A DNA stretch of 64,000 nucleotides from assembly GCF_007860105.1 (NCBI RefSeq), contig NZ_SJPU01000001.1, positions 2,143,015-2,207,014 on the forward strand, given 5' to 3'. Position 1 is the first letter of the stretch. The number at the start of each line of letters is the position of its first letter. Below the pieces are notes generated by a model that was not told where the DNA came from, ran no database searches, and saw only the letters and a program-made list of their open reading frames with translations. This stretch comes from Allorhodopirellula heiligendammensis. GTDB taxonomy: Bacteria > Planctomycetota > Planctomycetia > Pirellulales > Pirellulaceae. The translations under genes were made by a program, and so were the position numbers. Shown here piece after piece: positions 45,217 to 55,003 of this stretch.

Positions 45217-46734
45217 TTACCTTTCGCCGCCTTGGTACATCGATTTGAATTCTTTCACTGCCGTGACAATCCGCTCGACTGCGTCATCTGTCAGTTCCGG
45301 CTTGTTAGTCAGGTCGCTGATCAGTGACTCGTGCTTGCTATGAACAAAGTCAAGCAATTCTCGCTCGAACCGCTGGACTTCTTTGACTGGCACATCGTCG
45401 AGCAGTCCGTTCGTTCCGGCATAAATGCTGATGACTTGCTCGGCCACCGAAAGTGGTTGATATTGGGGCTGCTTGAGCAACTCGACCATGCGGTAGCCTC
45501 GATCGAGTTCCTTTTGCGTCGCGGGATCCAGGTCCGTTCCCAACTGGGCAAACGCTTCGAGTGCACGGAACGCCGCGAGTTGCAATCGCAAACCACCGGA
45601 AACCTTTTTCATCGCTTTTGTCTGAGCTGCTCCGCCGACGCGAGAGACGCTAATCCCGGGGTTCATTGCCGGGCGAACGCCCGAGAAGAACAAGTCGGGT
45701 TGCACGTAGATCTGCCCATCGGTGATCGAGATCACGTTCGTGGGAATGTATGCGGAGACTTCACCTTCGAGTGTCTCGATGATTGGCAAACTCGTGATCG
45801 AGCCACCACCGAGTTCGTCCGACAGTTTCGAAGAACGTTCGAGCAACCGACTGTGACAGTAGAACACGTCACCAGGGTATGCTTCGCGACCCGGGGGTCG
45901 ACGCATCAGCAAACTCATCTGGCGATAAGCGGTTGCTTGCTTAGACAAATCGTCATAGACGACCAGAGCGTGGCCACCGTTGAACATGAAGTGTTCAGCC
46001 ATCGCAGTCCCAGCATAGGGAGCGATGTACTGCAACGGTGCTGGCGCCGATGCACCTGCGGCGATTACCGTGGTGTATTCCATCGCGCCGTATCGCTCAA
46101 GCACATCAACAACGCTAGCAACGGCAGAATCCTTTTGCCCAATCGCGACGTAGAAGCATTTAACGCCTTGGCCCTTTTGGTTCAGAATGGCGTCGATGGC
46201 GATGGCGGTCTTGCCGGTCTTGCGGTCACCGATGATCAACTCTCGTTGCCCACGGCCAATCGGCGTCATGGAATCGATCGCCTTGATACCGGTTTGCAGT
46301 GGCTCGGTAACCGGTTTGCGTTCCGCAACCCCAGTCGCGATGATTTCCACTGGACGGGTAACATCTGACTGCACAGGCCCTTTTCCATCGAGCGGGTTGC
46401 CGAGCGGGTCGAGCACGCGACCGACGACGGCGTCACCCGCAGGAACCGAAAGCAGGGTGCCAAGTGCTTTGACCTCGTCGCCTTCTTCGATGGTGAGGTA
46501 GTCGCCCAGGATAATGACCCCGACGCTATTTTCTTCAAGGTTGAAGGCGAGGCCGATCGATCCGTTTGGAAATTCGACCATCTCACCCGCCATGACGCCG
46601 GACAGACCGTAGACGCGGGCGATCCCGTCACCGACTTCCAAAACCGTACCGACTTCGCGGACATCGATCTTGCTGTCAAACTGTTCGATCTCGGCTTGCA
46701 AGACCGATGCGATTTCGTCGCTGTTGAATTTCAC
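45217..46734 (-). CDS. atpA: ATP synthase alpha subunit
   Basis: A 505-residue F1 subunit. The P-loop GDRKTGKT is at residues 169-176, and [38 protein letters not shown] and [25 protein letters not shown] are all present. The non-catalytic nucleotide sites are formed by alpha. It begins at ATG 46734 and is preceded by atpH with a 120-base gap. Confidence 0.98.
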   Translation of the reverse strand: MKFNSDEIASVLQAEIEQFDSKIDVREVGTVLEVGDGIARVYGLSGVMAGEMVEFPNGSIGLAFNLEENSVGVIILGDYLTIEEGDEVKALGTLLSVPAGDAVVGRVLDPLGNPLDGKGPVQSDVTRPVEIIATGVAERKPVTEPLQTGIKAIDSMTPIGRGQRELIIGDRKTGKTAIAIDAILNQKGQGVKCFYVAIGQKDSAVASVVDVLERYGAMEYTTVIAAGASAPAPLQYIAPYAGTAMAEHFMFNGGHALVVYDDLSKQATAYRQMSLLMRRPPGREAYPGDVFYCHSRLLERSSKLSDELGGGSITSLPIIETLEGEVSAYIPTNVISITDGQIYVQPDLFFSGVRPAMNPGISVSRVGGAAQTKAMKKVSGGLRLQLAAFRALEAFAQLGTDLDPATQKELDRGYRMVELLKQPQYQPLSVAEQVISIYAGTNGLLDDVPVKEVQRFERELLDFVHSKHESLISDLTNKPELTDDAVERIVTAVKEFKSMYQGGER

Positions 46735-46857
46735 TGGACCGTACCGTTATTTTTCAATGATAAAGACGTTGAGGGGATATGTTTTAATGAGACAATATTT
46801 GCTGAGCACGCCCCAAAATCTCTCTGGAAGCACAGCGATGTTTAGGACCGAGGACGA

Positions 46858-47478
46858 TCAGCTATCCATGAATCTACTTGACTGTTCGATCAGCTGACGA
46901 GCGAACCCTGCGGCGGCAGCATCACCGATCTTGTCCAGTCGGCTGGCTACCGATGAGTCGAAGACGGTGTCACCTACTCTGATGACGAGCCCGCCAATGA
47001 TCCCGGGATCGACAACCTCGTTCAAGCGAACTGTTTTGCTGAAATACTGATTGAGCTGGTGATTGACGCTTTCGCGAAGATCCGCGGTCATCGGCACCGC
47101 CGTGCGAACCTCTGCAAGCAACCTGCCGGTAGCCTCATCGTACAGCTTGACAAGGGCATCGCGAGCGGCTCCCACATAGGCCAATCGATGCCGACCTGCC
47201 ATCACCTTGAGGAATTTCAGCAGGGTTGGATGAGCGTCGGACAGCATGCGATCGAGAACGCGGCACTTCTCACTTGCATCAATGCGGGGGGATGCGAACG
47301 CGGCACGCAATTTCTCACTGTGTGCGAGCCCCTCGTCACATAACGCATTGAGCTCAGCGATCACCTGTTCGGTGGAACCCTCGGCCTGTGTCGCACTCAA
47401 TAACGCCCGGGCATAAGTCTTACCGAGTTGTTCGGCACCGACATCGTGCGTAGTGGATTGAGAAACAGATTCGGACAC
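46858..47478 (-). CDS. atpH: ATP synthase delta subunit
   Basis: A 206-residue OSCP-type delta subunit that joins F1 to the peripheral stalk. The N-terminal QLGKTYARALLSATQAEGST is the family start, with LKFLKVMAGRHRLAYV and the C-terminal VVDPGIIGGLVIRVGDTVFDSSV region, then a terminal helix (RLDKIGDAAAAGFARQLIEQ). It is encoded between atpF and atpA as in the usual operon order. Confidence 0.95.
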   Translation of the reverse strand: MSESVSQSTTHDVGAEQLGKTYARALLSATQAEGSTEQVIAELNALCDEGLAHSEKLRAAFASPRIDASEKCRVLDRMLSDAHPTLLKFLKVMAGRHRLAYVGAARDALVKLYDEATGRLLAEVRTAVPMTADLRESVNHQLNQYFSKTVRLNEVVDPGIIGGLVIRVGDTVFDSSVASRLDKIGDAAAAGFARQLIEQSSRFMDS

Positions 47479-47572
47479 GTCAGAGATCTCAGGGAGAAGG
47501 CTACGAAAAGTGTTGAACGTCTTTCCAACCGCGGGATCACACCCCGGATCGGCTAGACAAAAACTGGATCAT

Positions 47573-48286
47573 TTAATTGTTACTGGGCAATCGTTGCATT
47601 GCCTGAGCGATCAGATCAGCGTGATCGTTTGGGGTCAACTCGCGACCGACCACTCCACGAGCCACCTGCATTGCCATGTCAGAAGTTCGCGTGGCGATAT
47701 CCGCCATCGCAACCTTCTTGGCATTTTCGATGTCAGCGACTGCCCGCTCACGTTGGGTAGCAGCCTCCGCCTTTGCCTGCTCAACAATTCGCTGCCCACT
47801 GGCTTCGGCGTCACGCCGTGCCTCAGCGAGCATCGCGTGAGTCTGCTTAGCTGCCTCATCAAGCTTCGCCTGATATCCTGCCAAGATTGCCTGGGCCTCC
47901 GCGTTTGCTTTCTCAGCTAATTCTAGATCCTCGCGGATCTTGTCTTCGCGAGACTGCAAACCGCCCAAGACGCTGGGCCACACAAAGATCGACAGGACGG
48001 CAAGAACACAGACGAACACCACCAAGTTCCAGAATGCCGATCCGAAATCGAATGACAGGATGGGGGTTTTCGCTCGCTCACCGTGGGCATCGTCGCCCTC
48101 GTGAAGCTCGCCGTCAGCAGCGAGGTGCTCCGCTCCATCGCTATCCTCGGCCACGACTTCAGCATGGGCCAACGAAGGTGTTGCAACCATCGCGACACCC
48201 GCGAGACCGACTGTCAACAGTGCCGGACCCGACAACGCCGGGAGGCTCAAACAGGTCATCAGACAAAGGGCGAGAAAGCGTTTCAT
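47573..48286 (-). CDS. atpF: ATP synthase b subunit with an N-terminal signal-like extension
   Basis: A 237-residue b subunit. The typical part begins near residue 80: FGSAFWNLVVFVCVLAVLSIFV is the membrane helix (about 83-103), followed by the peripheral coiled coil rich in Ala, Lys and Glu and ending GRELTPNDHADLIAQAM. The first 42 residues (MKRFLALCLMTCLSLPALSG... to AHA) look like a signal peptide, followed by an acidic/histidine stretch (VAEDSDGAEHLAADGELHEG). Most b subunits start directly at the helix. This extension would put residues 43-80 outside the membrane if the signal is cleaved. Confidence 0.9.
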   Translation of the reverse strand: MKRFLALCLMTCLSLPALSGPALLTVGLAGVAMVATPSLAHAEVVAEDSDGAEHLAADGELHEGDDAHGERAKTPILSFDFGSAFWNLVVFVCVLAVLSIFVWPSVLGGLQSREDKIREDLELAEKANAEAQAILAGYQAKLDEAAKQTHAMLAEARRDAEASGQRIVEQAKAEAATQRERAVADIENAKKVAMADIATRTSDMAMQVARGVVGRELTPNDHADLIAQAMQRLPSNN

Positions 48287-48387
48287 CGATCAGCTCAGTG
48301 ACAAACATTCAAGACGGGAGTAACGAACCGGGGTGACCGCAGCCCACCACGGCACCATGAGTTCCAAGTCGCAGGCGAATCGCCGGA

Positions 48388-48648
48388 CTAGGATCGGCAG
48401 AGCAGAATAAACACGAGTGCAATCACGGTCACACCTTCGATCAGTGCAGCCGCGATAATCATCGCTGTTTGGATGCGGCCGCCCGCTTCAGGCTGACGAG
48501 ACATTGCGTCAACCGCGCTGCCACCGATGCGACCGATGCCGATACCGGCACCAACGATGATCAAACCGATACCAATACCGAGACCCATGCGTCCAAAGTC
48601 ATTTGCGACAGACTGGGCCAAAATCATTGCCATTTCCAACATCTTCAA
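48388..48648 (-). CDS. atpE: ATP synthase c subunit
   Basis: An 86-residue two-helix subunit. Helix 1 has the glycine-rich GLGIGIGLIIVGAGIGIG, the loop is SRQPEAGGRIQT, and helix 2 (AMIIAAALIEGVTVIALVF) carries the ion-binding Glu71. Residues flanking Glu71 (I-E-G-V) do not match the Na+ motif, so proton coupling is likely. It is the first gene of the operon in this window. No atpB or atpI lies upstream. Confidence 0.97.
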   Translation of the reverse strand: MKMLEMAMILAQSVANDFGRMGLGIGIGLIIVGAGIGIGRIGGSAVDAMSRQPEAGGRIQTAMIIAAALIEGVTVIALVFILLCRS

Positions 48649-49138
48649 AGAGCTCCGTAAATTTTTGAGCGGGTAAAACAGGGGGTCAGTAGTTCAGGTA
48701 ATCGATCGGAAAACATTCCGCTGCCGTCGAAAAACACGAAGGATAGTTCGATCAGCGTGTGGTGGAAGCCCCGCCCGAGATTCATGAGGAGGCCAAGCAT
48801 AAGGAAAAGCGGTGGGGATCGTCGATGGGGCTAAGACGCTGAAATAGCCAAGAAATGCGTTTTCATGGAGGTTTTGACGCCAATGCGACAATATGTCACG
48901 GATCTAAGCCATGAAAGGGTTCCCACTGGCCTACAATACTCGCTTCGAAAATTTGCGTGGCATGCTGCGTCGCCCGCCCGAACCGGCGGATCCGCCGAGC
49001 GCTGCGGTGACAGTGTACTGGCGGTGGCGTCAACCATGGGTGTCGGGTTACAAACTGCCAGTTGAGAGCGTAATCGTTTCAGATTCCGCGATCCGTCGCC
49101 TCGTCGCTTCCCTAGTCCCCAATTACCGAGCCCAGCTC
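48649..49138. other. Intergenic region upstream of atpE
   Basis: About 490 bases between atpE and the divergently oriented DinB gene. I looked for an a-subunit (atpB) or atpI gene on the minus strand and found neither: no polytopic frame with the a-subunit helix containing the essential Arg. An open frame to 48911 reads into the DinB gene; its N-terminus has no family match. The ATP synthase promoter must be here. Confidence 0.5.
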
Positions 49139-49726
49139 ATGACCAGCAGTCCTCCTGACGATCCAGATTCCTCTAGTCCGACATCGAGGGAAAACGCAGT
49201 TCTGCTGCCCAGTGCCGAGGAAGCCGCCTTGATGCTGCGGGCTGCGATTGGGCAAATTGAATTTGCTCGACAGTACACGCTGCAACTGCTCGACGCGACT
49301 CCTCGTGAACGTTGGTACGAAATCCCACCGGGCAGTGTGACGAATATCGCCTGGCAGGTTGGTCACCTCGCCGTTAGTGAATACGGGCTGATGATGTTTC
49401 GCATCCGAGGGCGCCGTCCCGATGATTTGGACTTGATTCCCGGCCGGTTTCGCAAAACGTTCGGTCGAGGCAGTACTCCGCCGCAGTCCCCATCAGGTCA
49501 CCCGAGCCCCACAGAGCTGCTGGGAAAGCTCAACGAAGTTCACCAGAACGCGATGAACGAAGTCGCAACCCTTGCACCGGAGGTGCTACTCGACGATGTT
49601 GAGATGCCCTACGCGGTTTATCCCTGCAAACTCGGTGCGATCCTATTCTGCCCGATGCATGAAACACTTCATGCGGGCCAGATCGGTGTGACCCGCCGCG
49701 GGTTGGGCCTGGAGCCCATTCGATGA
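49139..49726 (+). CDS. DinB-like (DUF664) domain protein
   Basis: A 195-residue DinB four-helix bundle, from the ATG at 49139. The bundle begins AALMLRAAIGQIEFARQYTLQLLD, with ITNIAWQVGHLAVSEYGLMM as the second helix and PMHETLHAGQIGVTRRGLG as the third/fourth helix region, where the conserved His triad (GHLA...HETLHAGQ) binds metal in this family. Functions range from thiol-linked metal enzymes to stress proteins. The open frame extends upstream to 48911 without family support. The stop overlaps the next gene by four bases. Confidence 0.75.
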   Translation: MTSSPPDDPDSSSPTSRENAVLLPSAEEAALMLRAAIGQIEFARQYTLQLLDATPRERWYEIPPGSVTNIAWQVGHLAVSEYGLMMFRIRGRRPDDLDLIPGRFRKTFGRGSTPPQSPSGHPSPTELLGKLNEVHQNAMNEVATLAPEVLLDDVEMPYAVYPCKLGAILFCPMHETLHAGQIGVTRRGLGLEPIR

Positions 49727-50616
49727 GCGAGGACTTCGACGACCAACAGTGGACGACCGATAGCGCAGCGGTCGACGACGCGCAATCTCAACCGGGCATT
49801 CGGACTGTGGATGAGTCCATCTACGACCATCCAAAGTATTACGATTTAGTCTTTGGTGCCGATGTGGCCGCGGAGACCAAGTTTATCTTGGCATGCGAGC
49901 ATACATTTGGTAGCGGCAAAGCGGGGTGGTACTTCGAACCCGCGTGCGGAACGGGGCGACTCATGTACGCGCTGGCTCGCCGTGGCCTGGACGTTTGCGG
50001 ACTCGATCTCAATGAGAAAGCGGTTCGATTTTGTAACCAACGCCTGGAGCGGCATTCCCTTCCCGCTGCGGCAATCCACGCTGATATGTGCGACTTCACA
50101 CGTCAAAGCTTTGCGGGAATTTTGCCAAAGTCGCGCAGCAAGTTTGGTCCCGTCAGTGTGGCATTCAATACGATCAACAGTTTTCGACACGTCGGCAGTG
50201 AAGCCGCAGCACGGGGGCACCTCGAGTGCATGGCCGACATTGTCCGGCCAGGGGGAATTTACTTGTTAGGCGTTCATTTAACCCCCACCTCGGTCCCGCC
50301 CAGTGAGACCGAAAGCTGGTCCGCCCGCCGGGGCCACTTGGCCATCAATACCCATATGTGGACGATCGACCGGGACAAGAAAAAACGCTTGGAGCAGTTT
50401 GGAATTCGCTTTGACGTTCACACCCCCAGCGGCAGCTTCCGCATTAACGATGTACTGCGTTTGCGTAGCTATACACCGTTGCAGATGCAACGTTTGATCG
50501 ATGCGAGCGGCAAGTGGGAAAGCGTCGCCACCTACGACTTCTGCTATGACATTGATGATCCAATCACGGTGGACGCCGCAACCGAAGACGTCGTCTATGT
50601 GCTCCGCAGGCGTTAG
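49723..50616 (+). CDS. Class I SAM-dependent methyltransferase
   Basis: A 297-residue protein. The Rossmann signature is WYFEPACGTGRLMYALARRG near residues 68-87, with a second acidic motif GLDLNEKAVRFCNQRL, and SVAFNTINSFRHV and GGIYLLGVHL as later motifs. The N-terminal ~60 residues (MSEDFDDQQWTTDSAAV) are acidic. It is coupled to the DinB gene (ATGA overlap), so the two products may work together. The substrate is unknown. Confidence 0.75.
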   Translation: MSEDFDDQQWTTDSAAVDDAQSQPGIRTVDESIYDHPKYYDLVFGADVAAETKFILACEHTFGSGKAGWYFEPACGTGRLMYALARRGLDVCGLDLNEKAVRFCNQRLERHSLPAAAIHADMCDFTRQSFAGILPKSRSKFGPVSVAFNTINSFRHVGSEAAARGHLECMADIVRPGGIYLLGVHLTPTSVPPSETESWSARRGHLAINTHMWTIDRDKKKRLEQFGIRFDVHTPSGSFRINDVLRLRSYTPLQMQRLIDASGKWESVATYDFCYDIDDPITVDAATEDVVYVLRRR

Positions 50617-50788
50617 TGCATCGAGGGCGAGACCCGTGTTCCGCCCTCGATGACGTGCAGATTTCGACGAAGTCCCTGCTGGCAGCAATTCGGCATGCAT
50701 CAGCCGCGGATTGCTAGCTCACAACTCGTGAACACCGCGCGCGATCACGTTGCCCGCGACGCGCACGTGCCTAGCAGTAGCAGGATCG

Positions 50789-50992
50789 CTACTTATAGCG
50801 GTCCTCGTAACTCTCATCCTTCTCTTCCATCTGCTTGTTGTAGTCTTCCATCTCCTGTTCATCCATTGTTCCATCACCAGGCTCCACGACCGTATTGCCA
50901 GAGGAACCGCAGCCGGAAAGAGGGATGGCTGAGAGCGATAGAAACAACAGCAAGAAGAAGGGACGAGAAGCGGAAGCAAGTAGTTTCATCAT
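50789..50992 (-). CDS. Small lipoprotein
   Basis: From the ATG at 50992 the protein has 67 residues, beginning MMKLLASASRPFF; an in-frame start at 51007 adds MILNT. The segment FFLLLFLSLSAIPLSGC ends in a lipobox (LSGC), giving Cys as the lipidated residue. The mature part is highly acidic (DEQEMEDYNKQMEEKDESYE). It lies 50 bases downstream of the DUF1559 gene on the same strand; pairs of this type are frequent in planctomycetes. Confidence 0.7.
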   Translation of the reverse strand: MMKLLASASRPFFLLLFLSLSAIPLSGCGSSGNTVVEPGDGTMDEQEMEDYNKQMEEKDESYEDRYK

Positions 50993-51042
50993 CGTGTTTA
51001 AAATCACTTTAAAGTTAGGAAGTTAGAGAGGCCAGCGGCCAG

Positions 51043-52284
51043 TTAAAACGGCAGATCCACAACTTCTTTGCCGTTGCGAGTCCCCATCGCACCCCAGATA
51101 CCGTATGGCGATGGGGAGCCGGGTTTGTTGTTCTGCCAAATCACCTGGGCATGTTGATTTCCAGAGTCAACGCTATCGGTGATGAACTTGACCGCACCAT
51201 CACCCATGACGACCTGCACGCCACCCTGGTGGTAGCTGCTAGGGGGAGCAACGGTCCAAGCTGAGTCCGAGCGGTTCGGCATCACTAATTCGCCGTTAGG
51301 AGGCAGAATCGTCGTGACGACTGAGTAAATGTAGGCAGCGTCTGCCCAGCGGAATCCGCGTCCATAGCCAGAGTTCAAGCCCTCCACGATGGTGTCGGTG
51401 CTGGGGTCCCAAAACTGGGGCCGCTCGGGATCTTTTGCTCCGGTGGTTTGTGCCCAGCCGGGATCGTTGCCGAGTGGCACAAAGCCAGGACCGACAGCAG
51501 CGTCGGTGGTCGTACGTCGCGGATCGACGTGCGTGGCCATTTCGGCCAGCATCAGCGTGTTGCTCAGTCCATCGGTGACATCGCGAAACTGCATTGCCGG
51601 TCGTGACCGCCCATTGCCGAGCCCCTGCATGCCGTTGACGGCAGATCGGAAAACGAAAAAGCCTCGCAGTGAGGCGTTGGAATGAATGGCTCGACCTTGG
51701 TTCTCATGATAAAAACCGCCGGTAGCCGACAGTGGTCCCGCATCACCGTAATGCAATCCGTCTCCGTAGCTACAGGCGTAGTTTGATCGTCCCATCGCGG
51801 GCAATCCTCGACCCGGGTCGCTCGGGCAACGATAGGCACCGATATCCGTCATCCAGGGGGTGTAGTTTCGGTCCCAAGCCCGCGGCCCCATCGCAGGGAA
51901 GTTGATGGTGCCATCGCCGTCGGAATCCATTGGATTGGAGATCTGCTGCCACAGCGCTTGCTGCTCGATATACGGCAGAATCGGTATCAGCCAGCTAATC
52001 CGGCGACCATTTCCATTGTTGCTATTGGACGTAATCTGGCCGCCTGCCTTGTTGTCCGTGCCGCCACCATTGACAGGCAATTTGTTAAACGCACTGTGAT
52101 AATTATGCACAGCCAACCCCAGCTGTTTCATGTTGTTACTGCAACTCATGCGGCGAGCCGCTTCCCGGGCCGCTTGCACGGCAGGCAGCAGCAGGCCCAC
52201 CAAGACTCCAATGATTGCAATCACCACTAGCAGTTCGACTAGGGTGAAGCCGCGTCGCCCGCGGCGTTGACTCTGAAAGACCAT
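51043..52284 (-). CDS. DUF1559 pseudopilin-like protein
   Basis: A 413-residue planctomycete protein with a type II-secretion-like N-terminus: GRRGFTLVELLVVIAII followed by GLLLPAVQAAREAARR, a prepilin-type cleavage and methylation site (F after Gly) and transmembrane helix. SCSNNMKQLGLAVHNYH starts the DUF1559 domain. The C-terminal region contains GGVQVVMGDGAVKFITDSVD, the family's H-X9-DG-like motif. Such proteins are numerous in Planctomycetota and are considered secreted/surface filament-like proteins. A small lipoprotein gene follows. Confidence 0.9.
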   Translation of the reverse strand: MVFQSQRRGRRGFTLVELLVVIAIIGVLVGLLLPAVQAAREAARRMSCSNNMKQLGLAVHNYHSAFNKLPVNGGGTDNKAGGQITSNSNNGNGRRISWLIPILPYIEQQALWQQISNPMDSDGDGTINFPAMGPRAWDRNYTPWMTDIGAYRCPSDPGRGLPAMGRSNYACSYGDGLHYGDAGPLSATGGFYHENQGRAIHSNASLRGFFVFRSAVNGMQGLGNGRSRPAMQFRDVTDGLSNTLMLAEMATHVDPRRTTTDAAVGPGFVPLGNDPGWAQTTGAKDPERPQFWDPSTDTIVEGLNSGYGRGFRWADAAYIYSVVTTILPPNGELVMPNRSDSAWTVAPPSSYHQGGVQVVMGDGAVKFITDSVDSGNQHAQVIWQNNKPGSPSPYGIWGAMGTRNGKEVVDLPF

Positions 52285-52651
52285 TTAAAAACCCTCAGCT
52301 GGAAAGTAAGAAAAGACACACAGCCCAAAACGACCTGTGATCAGCTTTGTGAACGTGCCGCTAACCGGAAGGCTGGCGACTCGTCTGCAAAGATTGTTGC
52401 GGAAAATTGCCTCAGTGTCAAATTTTTGTGAGGTACATTTTTACTCAGCGTGCGTTCTAGGACGCGGAGAGATACGTAAGCAGGCTAGGGGATTGCCCCG
52501 TGACGCCACATCCGCCCCCGATTTGTGAGGCGTAACGGGACACGACGGGGCAGGTGAGGATGCAAGCATCCCGCCCGTGCGGACAGTGCTTGCCGAGCTC
52601 CCCTGGCTCGGAAGATGCTGGCCAGGTGCCGCAGGGGGTTGCGCGCAATCG
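52285..52651. other. Intergenic region upstream of DUF1559 gene
   Basis: About 370 bases between the DUF1559 gene and cls, both on the minus strand. Nothing recognisable beyond likely promoter sequence for the DUF1559 gene. Confidence 0.4.
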
Positions 52652-54118
52652 CTACAAAAGCGGGCTGACGAGCCGGAGTGTGTTTTCCAGAAATCGCGGT
52701 AAGAATGACCGCGCGCCCCATTGCTCAGACTGCAGGAGATCCGAGTCGTTAATGTAAGACTGCTGAAGGTCTCGCAACTCGACGGCGAATTCAGCGTTGT
52801 AAACGAACAATGCGACCTCGTAATTCAACCACAGACTCCGCATGTCCAAATTGACGGTGCCAAACATCGCCATCGTGCCATCGACCATGATCGACTTGGT
52901 GTGCAGAAGTCCGCCTCGGTACAAGTAGAGTTGCACACCGACATCGATCAGCTCGTCGTAATATGAGCGGCTGGCGTAGCGAGTCAGCAGTGAGTCCACT
53001 TTTTCAGGCATGATCAGAGATACTCGCACGCCGCGACCGGCCGCACCGCGGACAGCGCGAAGCAGGGAGTCATCGGGCACAAAGTATGGGGTCGTCATGA
53101 TCAGTTCGTGCTGCGCAGCGTTGATCAATCCAAGCAGCATCTGCAGGAGACCATCGGCAGTTTCGCCGGGACCTGAAGGGACGATCTGCATGTCGACGTG
53201 GCCATCGGGTTCGATCAACCGAACACCGGAGTCTGCGATGAGGTGATGGATTGATTTTCCAGTTTCCACCATCCAGTCACCAAGCATCGTCGCCGCCAAC
53301 GGAGCGACCGCCGCGCCGTGCAACCGCACCATCGCATCGACCCATTGCCCCACCCCGGAATCTTGTTTGAAAAATCGGGGGTCGACCAGGTTCATACTGC
53401 CGGTCCACGCGACGTTTCCATCAATTACAACAATCTTGCGATGTAGTCGCAGGTCAGTGCGCCCGACCAGCGTGCGGAAGATCCCCACCGGGAGTGCCTG
53501 GCATAGCTCAACACCAGCGGCGCGAAGACGTGCGGGCTGAGGCCCTCTCCACCATGGCCGCGCGCCAAGTGCGTCGATCAAAATCTGGCAATGCACCCCT
53601 CGCTGAGCGGCCTCGATCACGGCTTCGAGTACTTCATCGGCGGCTCCGCCTTCATTCCAAATGTAGAACTCCATCAACACGCTCTGGCGTGCGGATTTCA
53701 CGTCATGCGCAATGGCAGCGAGCATCTCCTGCGTATCGGAAAACAATTCGAATCGGCTGCCGCAAACTGTGGGGCTGCCGATGCTGGATCGCCCGAGATT
53801 ATCCAGACCCTGCGCCGCAACGGGCAGGCGATCCCAGCGGACATCGGTCAGTCGCTGAGCGATGGCCACGTCGCCAATCTCCCGGAAACTCTTCGTTAGG
53901 CTGGCAATTCGCGACGCGCGGCGTTTCCCGATGCGACGTTCGCCGATCAGTAGGTAAAGCGTGATCCCTGCGGCCGGCAACAGGGCGACAATCAGAATCC
54001 AAGCCAATGCCACTCCCGTTGCGGGCCGGGCCATGATGATTCTTACCAATACTGCTAATACGGTTACCGCATGTGCGATGGCGAGTAGGTTGGCAGGGCG
54101 AAGTAACCAGTCGAGCAT
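52652..54118 (-). CDS. cls: Cardiolipin synthase
   Basis: A phospholipase-D-family phosphatidyltransferase of 488 residues from the ATG at 54118, with two N-terminal membrane segments (LLAIAHAVTVLAVLVRIIM and GVALAWILIVALLPAAGIT). Two HKD motifs are intact: LHRKIVVIDGN with His226 and LHTKSIMVDGT with His406, each followed by the usual GSMN or GTVNLD. It condenses two phosphatidylglycerol molecules to cardiolipin. The open frame extends to 54253 and overlaps deoC, but those residues are out of character, so I use the later ATG. Stop of deoC lies 35 bases upstream; an operon is likely. Confidence 0.9.
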   Translation of the reverse strand: MLDWLLRPANLLAIAHAVTVLAVLVRIIMARPATGVALAWILIVALLPAAGITLYLLIGERRIGKRRASRIASLTKSFREIGDVAIAQRLTDVRWDRLPVAAQGLDNLGRSSIGSPTVCGSRFELFSDTQEMLAAIAHDVKSARQSVLMEFYIWNEGGAADEVLEAVIEAAQRGVHCQILIDALGARPWWRGPQPARLRAAGVELCQALPVGIFRTLVGRTDLRLHRKIVVIDGNVAWTGSMNLVDPRFFKQDSGVGQWVDAMVRLHGAAVAPLAATMLGDWMVETGKSIHHLIADSGVRLIEPDGHVDMQIVPSGPGETADGLLQMLLGLINAAQHELIMTTPYFVPDDSLLRAVRGAAGRGVRVSLIMPEKVDSLLTRYASRSYYDELIDVGVQLYLYRGGLLHTKSIMVDGTMAMFGTVNLDMRSLWLNYEVALFVYNAEFAVELRDLQQSYINDSDLLQSEQWGARSFLPRFLENTLRLVSPLL

Positions 54119-54152
54119 TACAAAACTTTGATTTGAGGTTCTCGATATCCGC

Positions 54153-54878
54153 TTAATAGTCCGCCGGTGCCGACTGCGCTGCGATCTTGATCGCCGGAAG
54201 TCCCAGTTGATTGCGCAGTGGGTCGAGGATCTCCCGCGTGCGGCTGGCACCACAGCGAGTCACACCGAGTTCGCGCACCGCTTGCAACCCGGCGAGATCA
54301 CGCACGCCTCCCGCCGCCTTAATTTGGACGTGCGGTGCGGCCCAACGACGCATCAAGCGTAGGTCCTCGTGAGTTGCACCACCGCTGCCGAACCCTGTGG
54401 ATGTTTTGATCCAATCGGCATTGAGCTCCGAACATATTTGGCAGAGTCGCACCTTCTGCTCGTCACTAAGATAACAGTTTTCAAAAATCACCTTGATCTT
54501 CCGATCGATCTGATGGGCGACGTCAATCACCGCAGCGATGTCGTCGGTTACCTCGCCCCAACAACCACTGATAACACTGCTAATGTTGACCACCATGTCG
54601 AGTTCCTGGCATCCATCGGCGAGGGCGCGCGTTGCCTCGGCCCGCTTAATTGCAGTGGTATTCACGCCCAGCGGAAATCCGATGACCGTCGATGTTTTCA
54701 CTGTCGATCCGCGGAGGAGGTCGGCACAGCGCGTCACGTAGCAGGGCATGATGCAAACACTGGCAACGTCGTAGGCACGGGCCAGTTCAATGCCCGCGTC
54801 GACTTCGGTAGCGCTGAGGTGGGGCGCCAGCAGGGCGTGGTCGATCATCTTGGCAAGTTCGATGTACTGGGCGTTCAT
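54153..54878 (-). CDS. deoC: Deoxyribose-phosphate aldolase
   Basis: A 241-residue class I aldolase that splits 2-deoxyribose-5-phosphate into glyceraldehyde-3-phosphate and acetaldehyde. The Schiff-base lysine lies in ADWIKTSTGFGSGGA, and the second lysine in HVQIKAAGGVRD. IDHALLAPHLSATEVDAG and VIGFPLGVNTTAIK are family blocks. It precedes cls on the same strand by 35 bases and is divergent from a secreted-protein gene at 55004. Confidence 0.95.
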   Translation of the reverse strand: MNAQYIELAKMIDHALLAPHLSATEVDAGIELARAYDVASVCIMPCYVTRCADLLRGSTVKTSTVIGFPLGVNTTAIKRAEATRALADGCQELDMVVNISSVISGCWGEVTDDIAAVIDVAHQIDRKIKVIFENCYLSDEQKVRLCQICSELNADWIKTSTGFGSGGATHEDLRLMRRWAAPHVQIKAAGGVRDLAGLQAVRELGVTRCGASRTREILDPLRNQLGLPAIKIAAQSAPADY

Positions 54879-55003
54879 GAAAGGTGATTTCAGACAGAAT
54901 TGTGGAAGGTTTGCGCCAAGCCTCTGATATACTAGCGAGGCGTGAGCCCACCGTCGTGGTGAGCCTCACGACTTTTCTGCTTGGGTCCGATGGGGGGACT
55001 GTG

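Noticed and set aside
45331-46368. Long open frame opposite atpA
   Set aside because: Fully antisense to a conserved ATP synthase alpha gene; no domain is visible.
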